Of a stretch of DNA of 64,000 nt, positions 1-13,740 are shown one piece after another. Both the position numbers and the translations under genes were made by a program. Where the stretch lies: NCBI GenBank assembly GCA_026168455.1, contig CM047427.1:17373201-17437200 (forward strand), given 5' to 3'. Source of the stretch: Theocolax elegans. Its lineage: Eukaryota; Arthropoda; Insecta; Hymenoptera; Cerocephalidae. Position 1 is the stretch's first letter. The number at the start of each line of letters is the position of its first letter. The notes under the pieces were generated by a model that worked only from the letters and a program-made list of their open reading frames with translations, searched no databases and was not told the DNA's origin.

Positions 1-2284
1 AAAGTGTGTAGGAACGAGTGTAAAAAAAGAACGAATAAAGGAACGCGAACCCACGTTAGGACGCATCGTTGGATTACGAGACTCGTGTCTTGACCACCAG
101 GTTAACGTCTTAGCATCGCTTGCATTTGTCTGTACTTTGCTCTACGTCGATCTACCTGACAATATATGTATAAGTAGTTACATTACCCCTACTTTCAATA
201 AGCAGCTGTCTCGTGACCGATCTGCTGGTTCAACTAATCTTTAAAAAATTTGAACTGTAACTAGATTATAAATGATACTATATTAATATATTTTTATATC
301 ACACCAGTTTATATTACCAATTTGATAATGATAGTTGCTTAAAATTTGCAATGTTTATATAACTTTTATGTAGCGATGAATGAAGTTGTTTTGGTATCAA
401 AAATTATATATACGGGGTTACACTGTGAACTAACTATGACTTAACTATCATTTACCATATATTTTTCACATATAAGACATTTTTTTCATATAGAGCTTAT
501 ACATGGTATGTATATTAATAGTTAAGTCATATTTATTTGTCGTAAAACTTTGTGTCTCTTAGTGTATCATAGTCATTTTCACCATGATGTTTTTTGAAAT
601 ACAATTATCTTTTGCGGAGCACGATTACAGTACATCCCTGTAATTTTTACATATTAATGTAGTTGCAATAAATTAAATTTTTAATAAGTATAGCTCATAA
701 TATTAATTTCCAGCGCCGTACTACTGCTGTCCAATGAAAATCAATTGAACGCAAGTGCTCGCGCAGTAATTTCAACTATATGTAACTAATACATAATAAC
801 CGTGTTTAATTTCTGCACAGATACACGAATATACATAATATTAACAATCGTATCGTTAAAACGAAATGTCACGGACGAACAGTTGAAGGACCTCTCGAGG
901 TAACTGGATGCGTGCGCGCGTACACAATCGTTCAAAAAATTGTCCAATACGATCCGGCAGCGGTAAACTAGAGCCACGGGCTTTCTTAAATATTAGCAGA
1001 GGACCTTCGCGGGACCCCCCTTTTTTCCTTGATCCCTCAGCGGATTTCTTTCTACCAGCAGCTGGGGCTCGACGTGAAATCAAGAACCGTAATAATGCGA
1101 CTGCTGCTGGCTTCTGTCTTCATAGAATCTGTATACACCTATACATCTATAATACACTCACATAACGCGTTTCGCTCTATACCCATAATCTCGCTCCTCT
1201 GCAATAATATTGCTTCGTTAGTTTTCTCTGTTTTTTTTACTATTTTAAACGTGTATTTAATTAATACTGTTCTAGATTTAGAAATGTTAAGTGTTATGCG
1301 TATGTGGTTAATGTTATATAGTAATATGTAGAAAGTTATTGATTTTTGTGTTTTAATTAAGTGTAGGTGTAATAAATAATATTCACATTGTAATATCGCT
1401 GATATTAATAATATTTAATTTTGTTAATTAAGTAATACGTATCGAATGGATAAATGATAATCGAAGTTACAACCTTTACTTACTATAGGTGTAGATTTGT
1501 CGGACATAACTCTATTTGTGTAATTATATTGACTTCTCCATTTATGAAAACTCAAATATATCTAAATATTTCTTAACCACAAATACACCGTATGTAAAAC
1601 TTCCATGAAAGAAAAATAGCTTATATAAAAAAAAACATGGTAACTTAAAAGATATAACTTGTCTCAAATATGCTTTTTTACGGTGTATGCGAGACGGAGA
1701 AAATTTTTTTATAAAAAGTATCTAAATGTTTTGAATAAATATTTAGGTGAACATCTCGAAAAAATTACTACCTGGTGCGGTAAAAAATTTAAAGTGACTC
1801 TCAATCCTTAGACTATAAAATTCTAGAAATTATAAAAACAAGCGAACATCAGCATTTTACCTAGACCACTCGAGTAATGTTTATTCAACATTTCTCTCCT
1901 TGAAGAATAATTGATTAAATTACAAAATACACGTTCAACTACATGACTGCACTTATTTAGTTTTACAATACTAAACAAATTATCTTTCCCACTTATTTAT
2001 TTTTACTAGCTATTCCGTAAAATTATACACAAAAATGTATTATTCGATTTACAATTCAAAGTATATAAAATCTATCAAGCGGCTTACAAGATTTGGAAGC
2101 GCAAAAGTAGCGCCACTCTTTTTGCCGTCGGAGCGTTAAAAGTACGAAAAAGGATACCGTACTACATCAACTTTCTTTGCAGAACGAATTATATTTTTCG
2201 AATGATATAAATCTATTTTGTAAATGTCAAAGCAACGATATTTGTAGCTGGTGTTACTGACTGGACATTGCGACGTCGACTTCT
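1..2284. other. Gene-free AT-rich stretch
   Basis: I see no convincing coding exon or RNA gene here. Open frames near 0.8-1.3 kb are short and sit over a small CpG-richer patch (about 900-1090). A small inverted repeat (about 437-449 against 518-530, 13 bp arms) could be a tiny hairpin element but is too short to classify. Confidence 0.5.
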
Positions 2285-2288
2285 TTAA

Positions 2289-2631
2289 GGTGGTTCTTGC
2301 CTTATATATAGACGTTTTTATAGACTACAGATAATGCGTGAATTACAATTGTTTACTGAAAAATTTTTCCTAATGAAATTAATTATGGAAGAAAATGAGC
2401 CCAAATACGTTTGATTTGATTAAGAAACAAAAAATGTTCCAGTACTTTATCATGAACTTTTGATACGGTAGCGATCTTAGTGTAAGCGCGATACGAATTT
2501 ATTTATACAAAATTATTACTTCGTTTAATCTCTTGATTTTTCCATTTGTATTTCCATTTGATATATAACGTTGATAAATCTAAAAATAATAATTACTTTT
2601 AAAAATGTCTATATATAAGGCAAGAATCACC
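2289..2631. mobile_element. MITE with TTAA target duplication (family 1)
   Basis: A 343-bp non-coding element bounded by TTAA on both sides (2285-2288 and 2632-2635). Its first 30 or so bases (GGTGGTTCTTGCC followed by TTATATATAGAC) reappear inverted at the right end with about two mismatches. TTAA target duplication plus terminal inverted repeats is the signature of piggyBac-type elements, so this is probably a non-autonomous piggyBac-like MITE. There is no transposase inside. Confidence 0.8.
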
Positions 2632-2635
2632 TTAA

Positions 2636-4269
2636 CCGCGCGCTTCCGACGGAAGGTTTCAACTCCTAAACTCGCTTTGTATAATTTTAAGGTACCGTTT
2701 GAAATGTGCACTCTTTGAAAATAAACACATTCTGTCACTGATACAAGTTTTTGATTATGAAAGATCTACTGGTATGAATATAGCTTAATTAAAAAATATA
2801 TATTTCTATATCGTAAAACTAATTTTTATACAGAAAAAAAATGATTTCGCAAAATGCAACTATGTTAATCGAACATTCTACTTCGGGTTCGTATTTATTG
2901 AAAACCGTTTAAAATGCTTCAATGTTAGTCATTACATTATTCCAACGCAATAGGTATACAACAGCCTCTAGAACGAACAGGCGTATTACACAATAAGTCG
3001 CGTAAACACATTAACCTGCCCCGCATATAAATTTCAGTACATCATTCAGAAATTAAACGATCGCGTAATGTATGCAAAAATTTTTCCATCAACGACCCTT
3101 GAAATTTGCTCGATCGGACAAACGGTTAGGTTGACATTCCAAATTACCCGATCCCTCGTCCGTGCACGCATACACACTGAATTCATAATGCACCCGGTTC
3201 GGTGTAACGAAAAAGAAAAAAAAAACTATTCGTTCATTCTCCCGCGCTAATCGGCCAGCTCGGACGTGAATAAAAAATGAAGAGTAGAGGAACGTTATTG
3301 GGATATTAATCGAACGAGCCCGAGAGAAAAAGAGAACGACGTGCCCTTCGCGAGAAGAGTGTTTGCGAGTATACTCGAGAGTAGCTCGCAACAACACTAA
3401 AGCGCTAGCATAAATCTGTGTGCAAGACCCTTTTCGGTTCTACCCTTTCTTCTTCTTCTTCGTTTTTTTTTTTTTCGTGTACTCGAAGTATAAGCCTGTT
3501 TCAAGTATCTTGGATCGCATACATGTAGGTGTGTGCGTGTACACCTCCTCCGTATGTGTGTATGGATGTATGTGAGTAAGAATATGTGCGCGCGTGTGTG
3601 TGCAAGATGTAAAATTAAACATATACCTATACTGAAAGGATTTTGAAAATAGCCTTTTTGTATATCAGCTTAGTGCAATAGTAAACTTTTTTTAAACCGT
3701 TTCACAAAGAGCATTTCGTTATTCACAATAAAGATTGCGGCATAATATGCGATTAAACTTTCTACCCATTAGGTTCTGATAGAGTGATAATTTTGAACTT
3801 ATATTATGAATTGTTAGCTTAACTTTTGTCAAACAACAATACGTTCCAGGTTTATGTGCTATTATGGCAATTTTTATTAAAAATTTTTTTCGTTCAGAAA
3901 GATATATCATTTAGTAATGCGAAGTACAGATTATACAACAACTTTTATCAGGAAGGATAAATCAAACATTTTTTGTCTGCATAATTGTAAGATTAAAAAT
4001 CGATATTTTCATTACGATGGTGAATAAATGGTCTTAGACACGGGTGCTTCCAACGCGTGTTTTGTTTCAGAATTTTCAGTGGATATAATAATATAGGAAC
4101 GATACTCGCTCTACATAATCATATTGAGTTCCTCAGCTAAAAATCTACGTTGAACCAATGGATAGAAGTCAATACGATAAATCCTTGCGGTAAAAAAGTA
4201 ATCAAGTATTTATTTATCTTCGAACTGTAGAACATCAACTATTAAACTGATCCGGATTCACGTTCAGCT
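2636..4269. other. Gene-free stretch with GT-rich microsatellite
   Basis: No supportable gene. A T-rich run lies at 3446-3476 and an imperfect (GT)n tract at about 3526-3603. Open frames here are read from simple sequence. Confidence 0.5.
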
Positions 4270-4856
4270 AAAATAACAAAGTGTTGCGAAGTATTCGAGT
4301 GGTTTCGAAATAAAGTTGCCAGAGCTACGGTTAAACGAAAAGAAAATAGTTCGAAAACGCAGAAAACGAAGTGATCGAAACAAAGAGGAAAGATCCTTGT
4401 CTGTTGGTCGTCAATTACGTGAAATTACACCGTCTGTCGATTTGTTATACAACCTGCGCCAACCACTAGAATTACAGGAGCAATCGAAAAGGCGAAATAA
4501 AGGAAAACCGAGGAGGGATACTCGAAAGGCTTGCTCGCGCTCCTTAAAATAATGGATCCTTCTTCGATGCACTCGAGCACGGACCCCGTCGTCGCTAATT
4601 GTTCGCTAATTTCCGTTGGCGCAACTCTTTCACTCGCGCTCTCCATTCATCGAACCTCTCCTTCGTATCGACACAATGTGTCTCGGTTATTTCGACGACG
4701 AATTCGCGTTTTTCTCGAGTGCTCGACAACTTCTCTAGAGTGCTTATTGTCCGATTTCTTTTTTTTTTCACCGATGTTTCGTTTTGTTTACACTCGACGT
4801 GCAATACCAACTTTCGAGGGTTTAAATGACCGCTTATGATTTTGCTAAACAACTCG
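4270..4856 (+). other. Candidate 5' exon of a host gene, ends at splice donor
   Basis: This block is clearly richer in CpG than its surroundings and ends in a good splice donor (exon end 4856, then gtgagt). An ATG at 4826 opens ten codons (MTAYDFAKQL) that run into the donor with one base over. That layout suits a 5' UTR with a short first coding exon spliced to something downstream of this stretch. I do not recognise the peptide and cannot see the next exon. The Kozak context is only fair (T at -3). A longer open frame at 4316-4552 is Arg/Lys-rich and may be noise. Confidence 0.3.
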
Positions 4857-4858
4857 GT

Positions 4859-6840
4859 GAGTGCGTACGACCCTGGGAGTAATTCTTAAGGGAATTATCG
4901 TACGGTCTTTTTTTATCAAGGACAATATAAATATTTCTTTTGAAATAAACCTTTTTCGAGCGCTACAGCTCAATTTGCTTGATAAACATCTGTTAAATAA
5001 ATAAAATTGAAAAAATAACGTAAAATAAAATATATTGTAGTACAATAATTAAAAAATTGCCGCAATAATTAGAGTATTACATTAACAGTAAAATATCGTT
5101 ACTTCTGTAAAATGTTATACGACCTGATTGAATACAAAATCCAATCATTAAAAATTAATTTATTAAAACAATTAATTATCAAAATCTCGAAACGATTACG
5201 TTGCAATTATTAAACTAAATTCTACTTTAACTATATACTTTTTATCCGCCATATTATGTAATCGAATAATTTGAAATTTCCAAGAAATGTAGGGTAATAA
5301 TCTTTGATTTTACTCGCGTAACGGAAGCATTTTAATCCCCTTATATATGCGGCTTAACTCGTAGTGGAGTAGCCTTGATACATTTTGCAAAATCTGGCTA
5401 ATCGTGCAACATTTGCGCGCGCACAGGCCACTTATCATCCCTTCTTGATTTCCGCCGGTTCTCTCTTATCCAATGCCAAGTCAATTAATCCTACCGTACG
5501 ACTATAATGCTATTTTAAATTATCACTTCTGCTTTTTGCGCAAGGATTTATCAACTTTTAAAGCTAATTTCTAATAGCATTAGAGCTGGAAGAGGGTGAT
5601 CGGAATTTCCTTGAGTTAGCAAAATTTTCTATAAGCACTTTAGGTAAAGATGGGAATTAATAATTTAAAAGTATAATAAGCGATTAAAACATTAATGTAA
5701 AAAAAAAATAAATAAAATGTAACGTATAGTTAATTATTCCATACGTGTAGTTTATGAATTAAATTTCTAACGAAGTACATTCGACTGGCTAATATTATAT
5801 AAGAATAATTTGCATACATCAACACAGTTTGCAATTAATTGAATAGCAAATGGGATACTCGTCATTCGATATGCTAATACAATTATACAAACATATTGAC
5901 TCTTACTAGAAGCGAATCGCAAGTGAACGAATCGGATGCTCATTCTACTGAGCTAAAAATAGGTTTTGCTTTTTATTTTATATTACATTTTGAGTACGAT
6001 CGTTGCGTACACTGTAAGTTCACTGAAACTCAATTAAAACGTACAAAGAAATATGTTTTGAACAAAATTTCTTTTAATTGCATTGCGTACTAATAAATAT
6101 TAAGCTGGGTTACGAAAATCTGGAATACTGGGATCGTTTCGAAATTATTGTAAATAATTGTATAATAATTTATAATATACTATATATATATATATATATT
6201 ATAAGGTAAAAGAACGTGTATATTATATTATTATTTGTAATATTTGCAATTGACACTTAGAGAATAATTGAATAAACTAAACTAAAGTAAAAATTATAAA
6301 GAAATATATTATCTTCGTAAATGCTGTAATATATGTAGTTGTAAAATTTTTAATAATTAAAATGTCAAAATACGACTGATGTCACTTCTTCCCTATTTAA
6401 TTTAAAACAATTATAAAAAATTTTAGTTGATTTGATTGGATAATTTTAGATGAACTACGATGAGCTTCACGTAGTTCTGAAATTGTAGCACCGTCGCCAG
6501 ATGCAACGTGCAAAAAGTACAATTACATCTTCTTAGTTTATTGATATTATTATTATAATTATATCGATAGTTAATAATATAGTTATGATTTTTTTCAATT
6601 TTATTTTTAATAATAATATATAAACAAAGAAATTTAATACATTGTGCAATATGACAGGTCAATATATTAAATATTTATTATTTATGCAATGTGCAATTCT
6701 TTAGTAATTAACAAAAGGAATCGTGTATAATATTAGAAATGACTGTTATGAATATATTGAAGAAATTAATTAATTTATTCATAAATGTATGTATTAAATA
6801 TTAAACTTACGAAAAAAAGAGTGCGAAAGCCCTTGTTGAG
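4859..6840. other. Gene-free AT-rich stretch
   Basis: No gene or recognisable repeat apart from a short (TA)n tract at about 6180-6200. If the exon ending at 4856 is real, this would be intron. Confidence 0.45.
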
Positions 6841-7260
6841 CCAGTGGACAGAGACTGTAGACCGCAGGAACCGGTAGACGATTCACCAGTCTAGTCATCA
6901 TACTTCGAAATCCAATATTACATCCTCATCGTCGTCCCTCATGTTGATAAAAACTGAAACTTCCGAGTCACTTCCCGAAAAAATCACCGACGAAAAGACG
7001 CTTGCCGATCTGTACGCTCGCCTCTCTCTTTCTCTGTCGAGGTGAGCCGGCGTCGAACTGTGCTCTTTTCGACTGCGAGAGGGAGAGGCGCGTGGGTGGG
7101 CGTGGCCTTTTCCAATGGGCGGGATTTCAACCGTCCCCAAGGCTACCACGATCATCCCCACCTGGGAATCCTTGCAGGTTTGTCTCCCTACAAATTGGCC
7201 CTTGTGATTCATATGTGTGCCACTCAACGTGTCTCTTGGTTGGGTTGATTTGGTTGTTAA
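6841..7260. promoter_or_regulatory. CpG-rich island, possible bidirectional promoter or first exons
   Basis: GC content rises sharply here. On the minus strand an arthropod-type initiator (TCAGT) lies a few bases upstream of an ATG at 6942 in good Kozak context (AACATGAGG). It opens an acidic peptide (MRDDDEDVILDFE) that runs into a GTATGA, a possible weak donor, just before a stop. On the plus strand a frame opening after a TAG near 6879 runs to a donor at 7041/7042 (GAG then gtgagc). A CCAAT motif and GC-box-like GGGCGTGG and GGGCGGG lie at about 7098-7122. Which strand is used cannot be told from sequence alone. Confidence 0.3.
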
Positions 7261-8640
7261 TTCTTCGTTTTTTTGTTTACTCGATCCTTTCCATGCTGTT
7301 CATTTTTTTGACCACCGACAACATTTTTTCGGTTCTAATTTACCATTGATTTTATATTGATTTTAGTTGGGTCGGTAAAATTCGCTACTATTATAGTTAC
7401 CTTATGAAAAACTAACAACCACTTCTAATCGATATAGTATTTGTGATTTAATACGTTTAATAAATCATTATACATAATTTTTTATACGTAACTAATATAT
7501 TTTCATATTATATGTTTTAAGCTAACTGCATTCATGCTTATATAGTTGTAAAAATTTTATTTGTTGTCATTTTATCTTAGTTTTTTTCAGCAAGTAAACA
7601 TCTAATTTATAAAATTGCGATTCATAATCGTTGAGGTAAAAACATAATACAATTGCGTATGATGCTGCCTTACTCACAAACAAAATAAAATATCCGAAAA
7701 GTGAAAACTTCTTCGTTAAATGTAAATTGTGAAATCGACTAAATACATTCGTTGAAGTAAATATTTCAGTACATTAACGCATAATAGATAGCTATAATTT
7801 GTGAATTACCCAACATTTCTTTTTTAAATAAAATTAGCAATATTTGGCGCTAGACAAGTTAGCCCTTAGATATAGTTGGCTTGGTCAATCACGTTCACAT
7901 ACAAAACTTGGGACATAAAATCGCTGTATTCTACCAACATCTCTATCGGTTTGAACTACTTTGTTTTTTCTGTACTGTAAGTGTGATAAAAATCTATCGT
8001 TGTAAATGAGACACAGACTTTAAAATGTCAACTGACTCTGTGCATTTTTTTTCAAGTCTACCGCTCATGAAAAGTTAAATAATATAATTGAAATGTTTTT
8101 GAGGTTACATTTATTAATTAAATGCTAAGAAAGTGAATAAAAAAACATGCAACTAAACGTGCACAAATGCACCATGTTTAACTCTCATATAAAAGAAACA
8201 TTTTTTATTATATACGAAAAATATATTTAAAAAAATAAAATTTGGGAATAAAAAGAAACAATGAACCAGTACAAATAATCGGTATAATTAAACTAAGAAA
8301 ATCAAGATTAAAAGTAAATATTTTATATACATTTGGATAATCGCATCCTATTCGTAACAAACAGTAGGTAGAGCATTTCCAATTATATGAAGACCAAGCG
8401 ATGTGTACACGTGTATCGAATGTTAAAAGGATCTAAACAACTGGGCAAAGGTATTTCCAATTCCGTTGCGAAGGCAACTGCACCGATAGAGCCAAAAAGC
8501 TCGTTCCTTTGCCGAGTGTCAAAGCGCAAATTACACTCCTACGACGTATGGAACTGGCCCGTATTTACTCGCATACGAGGCTTGTGGTGGCGGCCAAGTG
8601 CATTGAATCGAGCCTTTGGCGTTCTATAGAGTTATATACA
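7261..8640. other. Gene-free stretch
   Basis: AT-rich sequence with no supportable feature. A small frame at 8387-8629 covers a CpG-richer patch but has no recognisable domain. Confidence 0.45.
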
Positions 8641-8658
8641 TTCTCGACTAAGCTTGGT

Positions 8659-8706
8659 GGGAGAGAGAGAGAGAGAGAGAGAAGAAGGAGAGAGAGGGAG
8701 AGAGGG
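8659..8706. repeat. (GA)n microsatellite
   Basis: Nearly pure GA dinucleotides with some AAG interruptions. The open frames across it are low-complexity Arg/Glu or Leu/Ser and are not counted as genes. Confidence 0.8.
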
Positions 8707-9244
8707 ACGGTGGTAGACGGTAAAGGAGAGATAAAGATAATGTGTAGAGCTCGTGGAGGGAAGTGACTATTGGTGTTACGAGTCAAAAGGGAAAGATAAG
8801 CCTTGAAAAGTCATTTATGGAATTTTCGGTGGTGTTGGTGAAACTTGTAATCTAACCCCTTTTTCGTTACGTTTATTTCACATTATTTAGTACATTTCAC
8901 GTTGGCGTGTTTTTTATATTATACATTTTTAACGGTTGTTTTATTAACATTGTATGCTGTTAGATATATAATATTATATAAATATACATATGTTGGTAAA
9001 GATAATAGACAATAGTTACAGGTTGTACATGTTATAGAAATGTGTAACTACTAACTATTAAAAATTGATTACTATCGAATAACTAATAATTTATATCGAG
9101 ACTGCTTGTTCCTCTAAATACTGCGTTTTTCATCGAAAAAGATGAAAGAGAAAAATAATCTAACAAAGAATGATCGACGACGAAAATACCGAGATATACT
9201 GGACAAAAGGTAAAAGAAAAAGCTTGGAAAAGCATGCGAACCTT

Positions 9245-9665
9245 CTTTAGTATAGCGAGAGGGAGCGAGAGCGAGAGAGAAAGAGGGATAAAAAGGAAGA
9301 AAGAGAGAGTCTAAGAGGCCGCGTCATAAAGGATCGAAGGCAGCGACTGGCTCGACAAAAAGAAGAACGAGAAGAGCTTGGAAGAAAGTACGCGAGACCG
9401 TAAAAGGCGCCTGGACGAATGGTTCCCGCCCCCGGGAATGGATCCCACACGATTGGCCAATAGCGTTCGGGTTGGTCCACCCCCGAGACGACGCGTCCAA
9501 CGAATCGTGCGAGCTCCTTCCCCACTCGTGTGATCACCCGAGGGTGGAAGGGGCGTCGATGCTCCCTTTACACAGTCGTCTTTTTTACCTGGTAGCGTCA
9601 AGACGACGGGATGTTCAGATAGCCGTGTTTGCGTCTACCGCCTGGCAAATGGGTATTTAGCGATG
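9245..9665. promoter_or_regulatory. GA-rich and CpG-rich island, candidate promoter
   Basis: A GAGAG-rich tract (9250-9310) is followed by a CpG-rich block with a GATTGGCCAAT double CCAAT box (9450-9460), a GCCCCCGGG GC-rich motif and many CpGs. The combination resembles an insect GAGA-type or CpG promoter. No initiator with a following coding start could be assigned, so the gene and its direction are unknown. Open frames on both strands are arginine- and serine-rich and probably spurious. Confidence 0.35.
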
Positions 9666-11542
9666 CTCTGGTATTGCAACCAGGAGGGTTAATAATCCTC
9701 CTGCTTTTAATTCCAACGTACATTTTATGCAATTTTATTTTACATACCCCGCGCCGTCTTACAACTGTTTAACGTTCACCTTCTAAGTATTCATATTTAA
9801 ACAAATTATTCATTTGCTTCTTTGTCAACTCTTAACGTCTAATTGTTTATTTACTTAATAACATATTACTGCAGGTAAACATGAAAATTTAAAGCGTATT
9901 ACGCGAACTTAAGAAAATCTGGAATACTTATTAGTTTTTTAGTGCACTGCGAATTCAAAACTTATTCGGATTATCGTGTAGATTAAATTAAGTATACGTA
10001 TAATATTTTGCGTGAAGAATCGCTTCTTGTACATTATATACCTCATAGATTTTAAATCGTTTTAAAGCATTCCGTATTTCAAATGTGTTTTCACCTTCGC
10101 GAAAATTTAACACTTGCTGGTGTAGAAGCATCTATATCTAGCAGAAAGTAATAAAAAGTTGTTCTATTTACATAAAATTTCTTATAAACTGCGCTGCTAG
10201 AAAATTAATTTTGCTATTATAACTATAATACTGTCAACTTTCCATAGCGGGGTACATTACTGGTTGTTAAACTATTATCTTCATAAAGAATAATTTTATA
10301 ATTATCAAATAATGTTAATATTTATAATTAAAATCATTAAAATAATCAAATGCAAATTTATCGCGAATCAATAAGAAATCAATCTTTTCCTCAGTTTATA
10401 TGTAGCGATCAATAATACAAGCTAATTTATTACTACATTTTCAATAGATCCCTATGATAGAAATTGAAACGAATTTTGGGATATAGAAAAATGATTATAG
10501 GCCAAAATATAAAAGTAGATAAAATATATAATTTAAAAATTATAATATCACTTTAACGTCACGGAAATATATATCGTGTTAAATTGTAAATATTGAAAAT
10601 CTGCATACACGACTGTAGTAAAAATGTTTGGCCGTGCAATGCACTTAATCAATCTTATTAATAATAATGGAATTCGTAAAATCAAAATTAAAATACAAGA
10701 AAATAACGTCAATTAATAAAAAAAATTTCCTGTAGAACGATAACGCGATATCAATTATAACAACGAGTGAGATAATTTCTTTTAGTAAAAAATAGTATTA
10801 GGACTGTCATTCCAGGAGCGAGGCGCAAGTCATAATCGTACTTATGGCTTCTTGGTATACAGAGGCGGATAATCGTGGATACGCCGCGCGAGAACAATAC
10901 CCCTTGTGAAGAGGGTGCACGAGACTAGTTTCTATAGATTCGAGTTCAATCCTTTAATTTGTTGTTTGCCCCTGAACAAGTAGACGGCGTTGATACACGT
11001 GTCGCGTGCACCATGTGACAAGCGCGCGAGCAAAGAGGCACGCCTGCAAATGCTCCACACTAATTTATGGAGCGCGATATTATCGAAAAGACGTTACGAC
11101 ACGTTTGCTTAAAATATTGTCTTAACTCGCGCTGACGACTGAGAAAGACATGGGTTACTTTAACCAAATGCATTCAATGTAGGGTTACATATATCCATTG
11201 TAATACTCATATAGAAAAATGATAGAGTTCGTATTGTTACTCATTTGGAATTTTATAGGTATCGATCGATTAATATCTTTTATCCTGAAATAAGAACATT
11301 GATAGGAAGTTTATAAGTTGTAATGGTAATTAAATAATTCACCATTTAGTGAAAAAATGTAAGTAGAAGTACATTAACTAACTATAAATATTATTTTCAA
11401 AATAATTAAGGCAATAGATTATCTTATTTGTATTCGATTAAAAAGTCTTAATTATCTCTTTTGAACGAAACTGCATGATACTGTAAATGTTAATATATAT
11501 ATTACATTTACATTACATTTAGAGATATAAAAACATGTTGTA
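9666..11542. other. Gene-free stretch
   Basis: AT-rich with a modest CpG-rich patch at about 10850-11150. That patch contains CACGTG-like and TTTATGG-like motifs that might be enhancer sites, but nothing can be assigned. Confidence 0.4.
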
Positions 11543-11546
11543 TTAA

Positions 11547-11926
11547 CGGAATGTCGGACCCAAGTTACAGGGATCTACACCTTTCAACATAAAAATTATC
11601 TTGGAAATATTGATTTAAAAATCTGAAAAAATTCATATAGGTAGTTTAAAGCAAAAGCGAGGGCATGGCGTTTCGATTTTTTAAGACAAAGTAAATTTGT
11701 TAATTATAATTGAAAAACAATTTTCGGTCGGTAATTATTGATCTAAAAAGGCATGAATTTTCAACGCAAAAATCAGAATTTAATTACAAATTTAAAAATC
11801 TGAAAAAATTTGAAGATACTATTAAGAACATGCCTAAGGGCATGGCGTTCAGGATTTTTTCAAAAACATATTCTTTTGTTTATAAAAAAATATTAAAAAC
11901 TACTATTTTCTGAGTCGGACATCCCC
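11547..11926. mobile_element. MITE with TTAA target duplication (family 2, copy 1)
   Basis: A 380-bp element flanked by TTAA at 11543-11546 and 11927-11930. Termini are CGGAATGTCGGACCC on the left and, inverted, GGGGATGTCCGACTC on the right (one or two mismatches). Two internal subrepeats share the phrases 'GGCATGGCGTT' and 'AAAATCTGAAAAAATT'. It is the same family as the insertion at 19564-19915. The small frame at 11710-11913 lies wholly inside it and is not a gene. Confidence 0.8.
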
Positions 11927-11930
11927 TTAA

Positions 11931-13320
11931 AAATTCCTATATTTTGGACATCACGCATGTAGATTATCTTCATTATTCAATAAATTTTCGTTCAAATATT
12001 TTCTCTGTTATTCGGTTTACGTAGAAATTTACTTTTTTCCGGCTTTTATGTTTTATTAAATGCAAGGTACGCTTCACTTAAATCAACGATGATACCAAAA
12101 TAGCATCAGGACATTTGCAAACATCGTCTTAGCACCAGATATAACATTCTCATTTTTCTTATACAGTGCCTTTATCAAATTTAAGCATACTATTAAGCTG
12201 TGCTTAATTCGCTTATTTTAACGAAAATGATGTTAATAACATATGACTATTGTTTGTACGGTAATATCAACGATTTTCTCTTCATGCAAAAGAGTACACG
12301 AAGAAAAATGTTTGTTTAAAAATTACTCTTTAGTAAAAGAGGAACAAACTGTCAGAATAAGAAAACATTGTTATACTGTATGGTAAAATTTAATATATAT
12401 ATACTAATTATTGCTACAACTTCTATTATACATTTCACCTTTCAGTATAAAAATATTCTCTCATTCTGACAATTTGCCCCTCTTTTATTAAAGAGTATAT
12501 AATTTTTAATCAAACGTTTTTCTTCGTGTATAAGTACGCTTACTCGAATAATCGAATAATATAAGCTTACTATAAAAAAAAAGAAATTCCTAGTCCTATA
12601 GTTAAATAAATAAATAATTTTTACTCGCGGTGCAACGATCTCCATATAAACAATCCGTACACAAAGAAAATCCACATAAGCGCAGGATATCCGAGTTGTA
12701 ACGTCACAGAGTGGTTCGCGTTATATATCGTCTGGTGTACACACACACACACATACACATATAAAGATATATCTATACAAACCGCTCGAATCGTCAAACG
12801 CGTGGTATGTGGGGAACGAAAGAGCGCTGGTCCTGAAACAATGTATCAGTTTGTAATGATAAAAAGCAAACACTGGATATAACACGAGGAATTACTGAAC
12901 CAAACAATATGTCTTCCAGCTCGGTTTGCCACTGTGCAGGGGTGGATTTTCACTCTTTATTTATCTCTTTCTTCTCGCCGGCTCATTTTCTGTCCACGTT
13001 TACTTCTCTATAAATATACATATTTCATTCTATTTCATTTTTTCCAATTCTCGAGGATTTGCATCTACCTCGTTCTTTTTAGTTATTATGATTTACGTTA
13101 TATCAAACATCTCTTAATTATTTAATTAAAGATGAAAGTATTTTATTTAAATAAAATTTATAGCCATTGCGCTACAAAAGAATGGTAAAGTTATTATATA
13201 ATAAAAAAACAATTAAAGCCGTACATTAAAGAATAATCTACTGTCCGCAGGAGATACTATATACATAACTGCAACTAAACTAGTTTCGCACAATGCCATT
13301 CCCTACTAATTCTCTCCCCT
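11931..13320. other. Gene-free stretch with short (CA)n
   Basis: AT-rich sequence. An (AC)n run lies at about 12735-12757. No gene is supported. Confidence 0.45.
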
Positions 13321-13740
13321 TCTCGGTTGTTTGAGCTTCTCCGCATTTGCCATTCTTCCTCTGGCTCTTTTTCCTCTAACTGTCTTTTCTCCTCGAGTTC
13401 TGGCTTGCAAAGCGGAAAAAGTTTTGTCGCCGTCACGCGGCCCGTACCATGTGCGTCACGGACAGTTATTTTCCGTCGAGCGGTCTCGCGTTTTATTTTG
13501 CGAGCGAAAATGATTGCGCGACAGAATCCGCGCCCCGAGAAAACTGTCTCGTTATATCACCCACCTTGGCTTAAAAGAGCCGAGTGTATATATACGCGCG
13601 TGTGCGGACGAGTTTCCTTCGCGTAATTGGAATGACTGTGCGCGACGCGCTCCGCGATTGTTTCGCGGTTAATTTGTATGAAATGGCCACGGACAGCATT
13701 TTCTACGATTCGCGTCGCTGACGAGACCGAAGTAAAAAAC
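13321..13740. promoter_or_regulatory. CpG-rich island
   Basis: A CpG-dense block with pyrimidine-rich left side and motifs such as TATATATA at 13587-13594 followed by CGCGCGTGTGCGG. It could be a promoter (TATA-like element upstream of a CpG-rich leader). No coding start, domain or donor could be tied to it with confidence. Confidence 0.25.

Noticed and set aside
8509..8786. Arg/Glu-rich and Leu/Ser-rich frames
   Set aside because: They read through the (GA)n microsatellite on either strand.
9247..9660. Three overlapping frames in the 9.4-kb CpG island
   Set aside because: Frames lie on both strands, are low in complexity and show no domain or splice support. The region is better described as a possible promoter.
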